A stretch of DNA of 7,375 nt from positions 1-7,375 of the forward strand of contig JBJXFY010000300.1 of the NCBI GenBank assembly GCA_046155815.1, in the 5' to 3' direction. Positions 5,328 to 7,375 of the stretch are shown here, piece after piece; the first letter of the stretch is position 1, and every line of letters begins with the position of its first letter. Source of the DNA: JBJXFY01 sp046155815. Its GTDB lineage: Bacteria; Verrucomicrobiota; Verrucomicrobiia; Limisphaerales; CAIMTB01. The position numbers and the translations under genes are program-made. The notes beneath the pieces were generated by a model. The model made no database searches. It was not told where the DNA came from and saw only the letters and a program-made list of their open reading frames with translations.

Positions 5328-7001
5328 TCAAACCAGCGACTGCGGCCGGCGGGTCTTCACGATCGTCGTGCCCGCAATGCGATCGTGCCAGGACTGGCGC
5401 TCGACGTCCCAGATGACCCAGAGGAAGCCCAGCCCGGCCGGCAGCAAGGAAATCATCGCCGACAGCGCGCGCACCACCGCGACCTGCCAGGTGATCAGCC
5501 GGCCGTCGGTGCGGATGAGACGCAGCCCGAGGATGATCCCGCCGGGCGTCGTGCCGCGCCAGAGCCAGAAGCCGACGTGGTAGGCGGCGAGCAGCAGCCA
5601 GAAGGTCCGGGCGTAGCCGAAGGTCAGGCCGTTCAGCACCGCCACCACCACCATGTCAATCAGCGCCGCGCCCAGCCGCGGCCAGAACCCCGCGCGCGCC
5701 TGGCTGAGCAGTTCCGCGGAATCGAACACCGGGGGCGGGGCGGGGAACGGCGGCAGCGGCGTGGGGGAGGCAGGGGGAGGTTCGCTCGCATCGGCGGAAG
5801 GCGCCCTGGCCACGCCGGGCCCAAAACCGGCGGCGGCGGAAAGCGTCGCGGGGGCGGGTACTCCGGGGGCCGGAGTAGCCGGCGCCCCAGGCAGCGGTCC
5901 GGAAGATGGGGCCGCGGGTCTTTCCCGGCGGAACGCGGCGAACACGGCCAGCACGCCCGCGCCGAGCGCGAAGGGAAACAGCACGAAGAACAGCACGCCG
6001 CCTGCGATGGGGACCATATAGGCGAGGTACACCATCGCCGACCCCGCCAGGGTGGCCGGCACCGGGTGCCCAAAAAATGCGAGCGCCGGCATGCGGCCGA
6101 GGCCGCCGCCCAGCGCCGCAAACACGGCCGTGCGTCCGAAGAACGAGAGCCCGACCACGGCGAGGAGCACGAATGGCACGATCACCCCGCCCAGGCCGGC
6201 GGTGAGGATCATGAGCAGCAACAGCGCGACGATCAGCAGCACGGGCGTGAGCAGTCCCACCACGAAGCAGCGCAGCGGCTGCGTGGCCACGAGGTTCGCC
6301 GTGAAACGCGTCGGCCCGGCCAGCGCCGCGGCCGTGATCAGCCGCAACGCGAGGAAGACGAGCACGACGGCCCACGCCAGCCCGACGCCGGGCGGGAACG
6401 GCCGCAGCCAGAACAGGCCGCGCGTGACGTAGCCGTGCCCCGCGTCGAGCACATGGTTGAGCGGCCCAAAGTTGACGTTCACCGGCAAGGCGTTGACCTG
6501 CGCGCCCTCCGGGATTTCCGCCGGGGTGCCGACCAGCGTGGTGTCGCCCGTCACCACGGCGTTGGTGCCGAAGTCGAGCCGGCTCATGATGCCCACCGCG
6601 TCGCCGTTGTGCCGGCCCTCGATGCGCACCCGGCTCAGGATGATCACGGTGTCACCCTCGACCTCGCCGGTCAGCGTGCCGGTGCTGTTGATGAGGACGA
6701 CGTCGTCGGTCGAGCGGCCGGCGAAGGTGACGCGCCCATTGATGACGACGAGTCCGTCCACCGTTTCGCCGGCTCGTACCGTGACGGCGTCACCGATGAC
6801 TACCAGCGGATCGCCGGAACCGCGGGAACGCGGGGCGTCCGACGTTGTGTCGGCGGAACTGTCGCCGGGGGCGGCAGGCTCGGCCGGCGCGGCCGGGGCC
6901 TCGGCCGGCGGCGGCTCGGTGGCGGGCGGTGGATCCTGCGCCGGGGCGAGGGCGGCGACGCCGGCCAACAGGAGCGCGAACCAGTACGGCTTGGTGATCA
7001 T
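5328..7001 (-). CDS. Bactofilin-like repeat and RDD domain membrane protein
   Basis: A 557-residue protein with no exact named relative known to me. A signal peptide is clear (residues 1-21, hydrophobic core FALLLAGVAALA, likely cleavage after APA). A Pro/Ala/Glu-rich stretch follows (about 22-62). Residues 67-153 form strict 17-residue repeats (67-83, 84-100, 101-117, 118-134, then a 19-residue turn), each beginning with a V/I-rich strand and ending in a G/D turn. This is like the beta-helix of bactofilins or polymer-forming proteins, but outside the cytoplasm. About five membrane segments lie between 206 and 357. A Pro/Ala-rich linker (358-430) leads to a C-terminal RDD domain (about 436-550) with PRLGAALIDM, GTTPGGIILGLRL and SWHDRIAGTTIVK, the usual RDD signatures. 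It lies 51 bases upstream of the adaptor gene and may share its transcript. The function is unknown; an envelope scaffold or stress-response role is a guess. Confidence 0.85.
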   Translation of the reverse strand: MITKPYWFALLLAGVAALAPAQDPPPATEPPPAEAPAAPAEPAAPGDSSADTTSDAPRSRGSGDPLVVIGDAVTVRAGETVDGLVVINGRVTFAGRSTDDVVLINSTGTLTGEVEGDTVIILSRVRIEGRHNGDAVGIMSRLDFGTNAVVTGDTTLVGTPAEIPEGAQVNALPVNVNFGPLNHVLDAGHGYVTRGLFWLRPFPPGVGLAWAVVLVFLALRLITAAALAGPTRFTANLVATQPLRCFVVGLLTPVLLIVALLLLMILTAGLGGVIVPFVLLAVVGLSFFGRTAVFAALGGGLGRMPALAFFGHPVPATLAGSAMVYLAYMVPIAGGVLFFVLFPFALGAGVLAVFAAFRRERPAAPSSGPLPGAPATPAPGVPAPATLSAAAGFGPGVARAPSADASEPPPASPTPLPPFPAPPPVFDSAELLSQARAGFWPRLGAALIDMVVVAVLNGLTFGYARTFWLLLAAYHVGFWLWRGTTPGGIILGLRLIRTDGRLITWQVAVVRALSAMISLLPAGLGFLWVIWDVERQSWHDRIAGTTIVKTRRPQSLV

Positions 7002-7013
7002 GGGGAAAAAGTG

Positions 7014-7030
7014 CGGCCGGCGGCCGGCCG
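7014..7030 (-). terminator. Terminator-like GC hairpin with T tract
   Basis: On the coding strand a perfect 7-base stem (CGGCCGG / CCGGCCG) with a 3-base loop is followed after three bases by five T's (7010-7006). This is the shape of an intrinsic terminator. It stands between the stop of the upstream membrane protein gene (7042) and the ATG at 7001, with the T tract only four bases before the ATG. It could end the upstream transcript, attenuate readthrough or block ribosome entry. A chance structure in GC-rich DNA is also possible because the short repeat GGCC pairs easily with itself. Confidence 0.4.
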
Positions 7031-7041
7031 GCTGGGTAGCA

Positions 7042-7375
7042 TCATTCGCGGGGTTGTGCGAGGCGCACGAGCGCCGTGCCGAGGCCGAGCGTCGTCAGGC
7101 AGCCCAAGCCCACGACGCCGAGCGCGCCCCAGAGCAGCCACGGGCTGAGGGTTTCCAGCGTCGCCAGGAGTGATTGCACCAGGATGCCGAGCGCGTCCGT
7201 CACGGCGATGAACGGCCGAAGCCATGCGGGCGGCGCCACCTCGACATGGCCCAGCCGCCACGCGCCGGCGTACAGCCCGCCGACGAGCGCCGCCGCGAAG
7301 ACGAAGAACGCCGTCTGCAGCGCGCGCGGCCACTGCGGCCACGACTGCCGGTACCACGGCACGCGCTGCCGGGCG
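7042..7375 (-). CDS. Small membrane protein, N-terminus beyond window (partial)
   Basis: The reading frame has no stop before the window edge, so this is probably the C-terminal part of a longer gene. An in-frame GTG at 7362 would give a 106-residue protein, but the frame upstream of it (A-R-Q-R) remains open and no start is preferred by a Shine-Dalgarno sequence. Two membrane segments are visible, numbered from the GTG: about 17-36 (TAFFVFAAALVGGLYAGAW) and about 76-99 (a Gly/Leu-rich stretch). Between them is a mildly hydrophobic segment at about 47-70. Basic and aromatic residues (PWYRQSWPQWPRALQ) precede the first segment. I recognise no domain. An N-terminal zinc-finger anti-sigma domain lying off the window would fit such a C-terminal half, but this is only inference. 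It lies 40 bases before the bactofilin/RDD gene on the same strand. Confidence 0.6.
   Translation of the reverse strand, partial: ARQRVPWYRQSWPQWPRALQTAFFVFAAALVGGLYAGAWRLGHVEVAPPAWLRPFIAVTDALGILVQSLLATLETLSPWLLWGALGVVGLGCLTTLGLGTALVRLAQPRE

Noticed and set aside
3693..7148. A 1151-codon open frame on the plus strand across the adaptor and bactofilin/RDD genes.
   Set aside because: It is antisense to two well-supported genes. Its translation is low-complexity, rich in His, Gly, Arg, Ala and Asp, with no domain. High GC at third codon positions of the real genes removes stops from this frame.

Overview
The window is a GC-rich bacterial segment (hand-counted 60-base blocks run from about 57 to 75% GC). 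Every gene I can support lies on the minus strand, so transcription runs from high to low coordinates. The lineage is inferred. High GC, start codons without a Shine-Dalgarno sequence, a GxxExxY-family gene and a surface bactofilin/RDD membrane protein would fit Verrucomicrobiota (an Opitutaceae-like organism). No rRNA or housekeeping gene is present to prove it. I see no tRNA, rRNA, CRISPR array, transposase or phage gene.

Layout in order of transcription. (1) 7375-7042: the C-terminal part of a small membrane protein whose reading frame runs off the window edge. (2) A 40-base gap with a GC-only hairpin followed by five T's. (3) 7001-5328: a secreted-then-membrane protein with a four- to five-turn, 17-residue bactofilin-like repeat, about five membrane segments, a Pro/Ala-rich linker and an RDD domain. 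(4) 5276-3858: a MacA/HlyD-type periplasmic adaptor. (5) A 148-base gap packed with degenerate heptad repeats arranged as inverted arms. (6) 3709-2981: a MacB/LolD-type ABC ATPase. (7) 2984-2517: a GxxExxY (PD-(D/E)XK-like) protein. (8) 2520-1294 and 1286-18: two MacB/FtsX-type permeases.

Genes 4, 6 and 8 form a tripartite MacAB-type export system: an adaptor, a stand-alone ATPase and two non-identical permeases that probably pair as a heterodimer. No TolC-like outer membrane channel is in the window.

The main surprise is gene 7. It sits inside the ABC operon between ATPase and permease, and it overlaps each neighbour by four bases (ATGA at both junctions). It is bounded by an 18-base perfect inverted repeat built from 9-base units. 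The repeat supplies the last codons and stop of the ATPase, the start codon of the GxxExxY gene and codons of its C-terminal tail. This looks like a compact cassette inserted into an operon without breaking translational coupling. It could also form a long-range RNA stem that hides its own start codon. Both interpretations are inferences; the repeat and the overlaps are read directly from the sequence.
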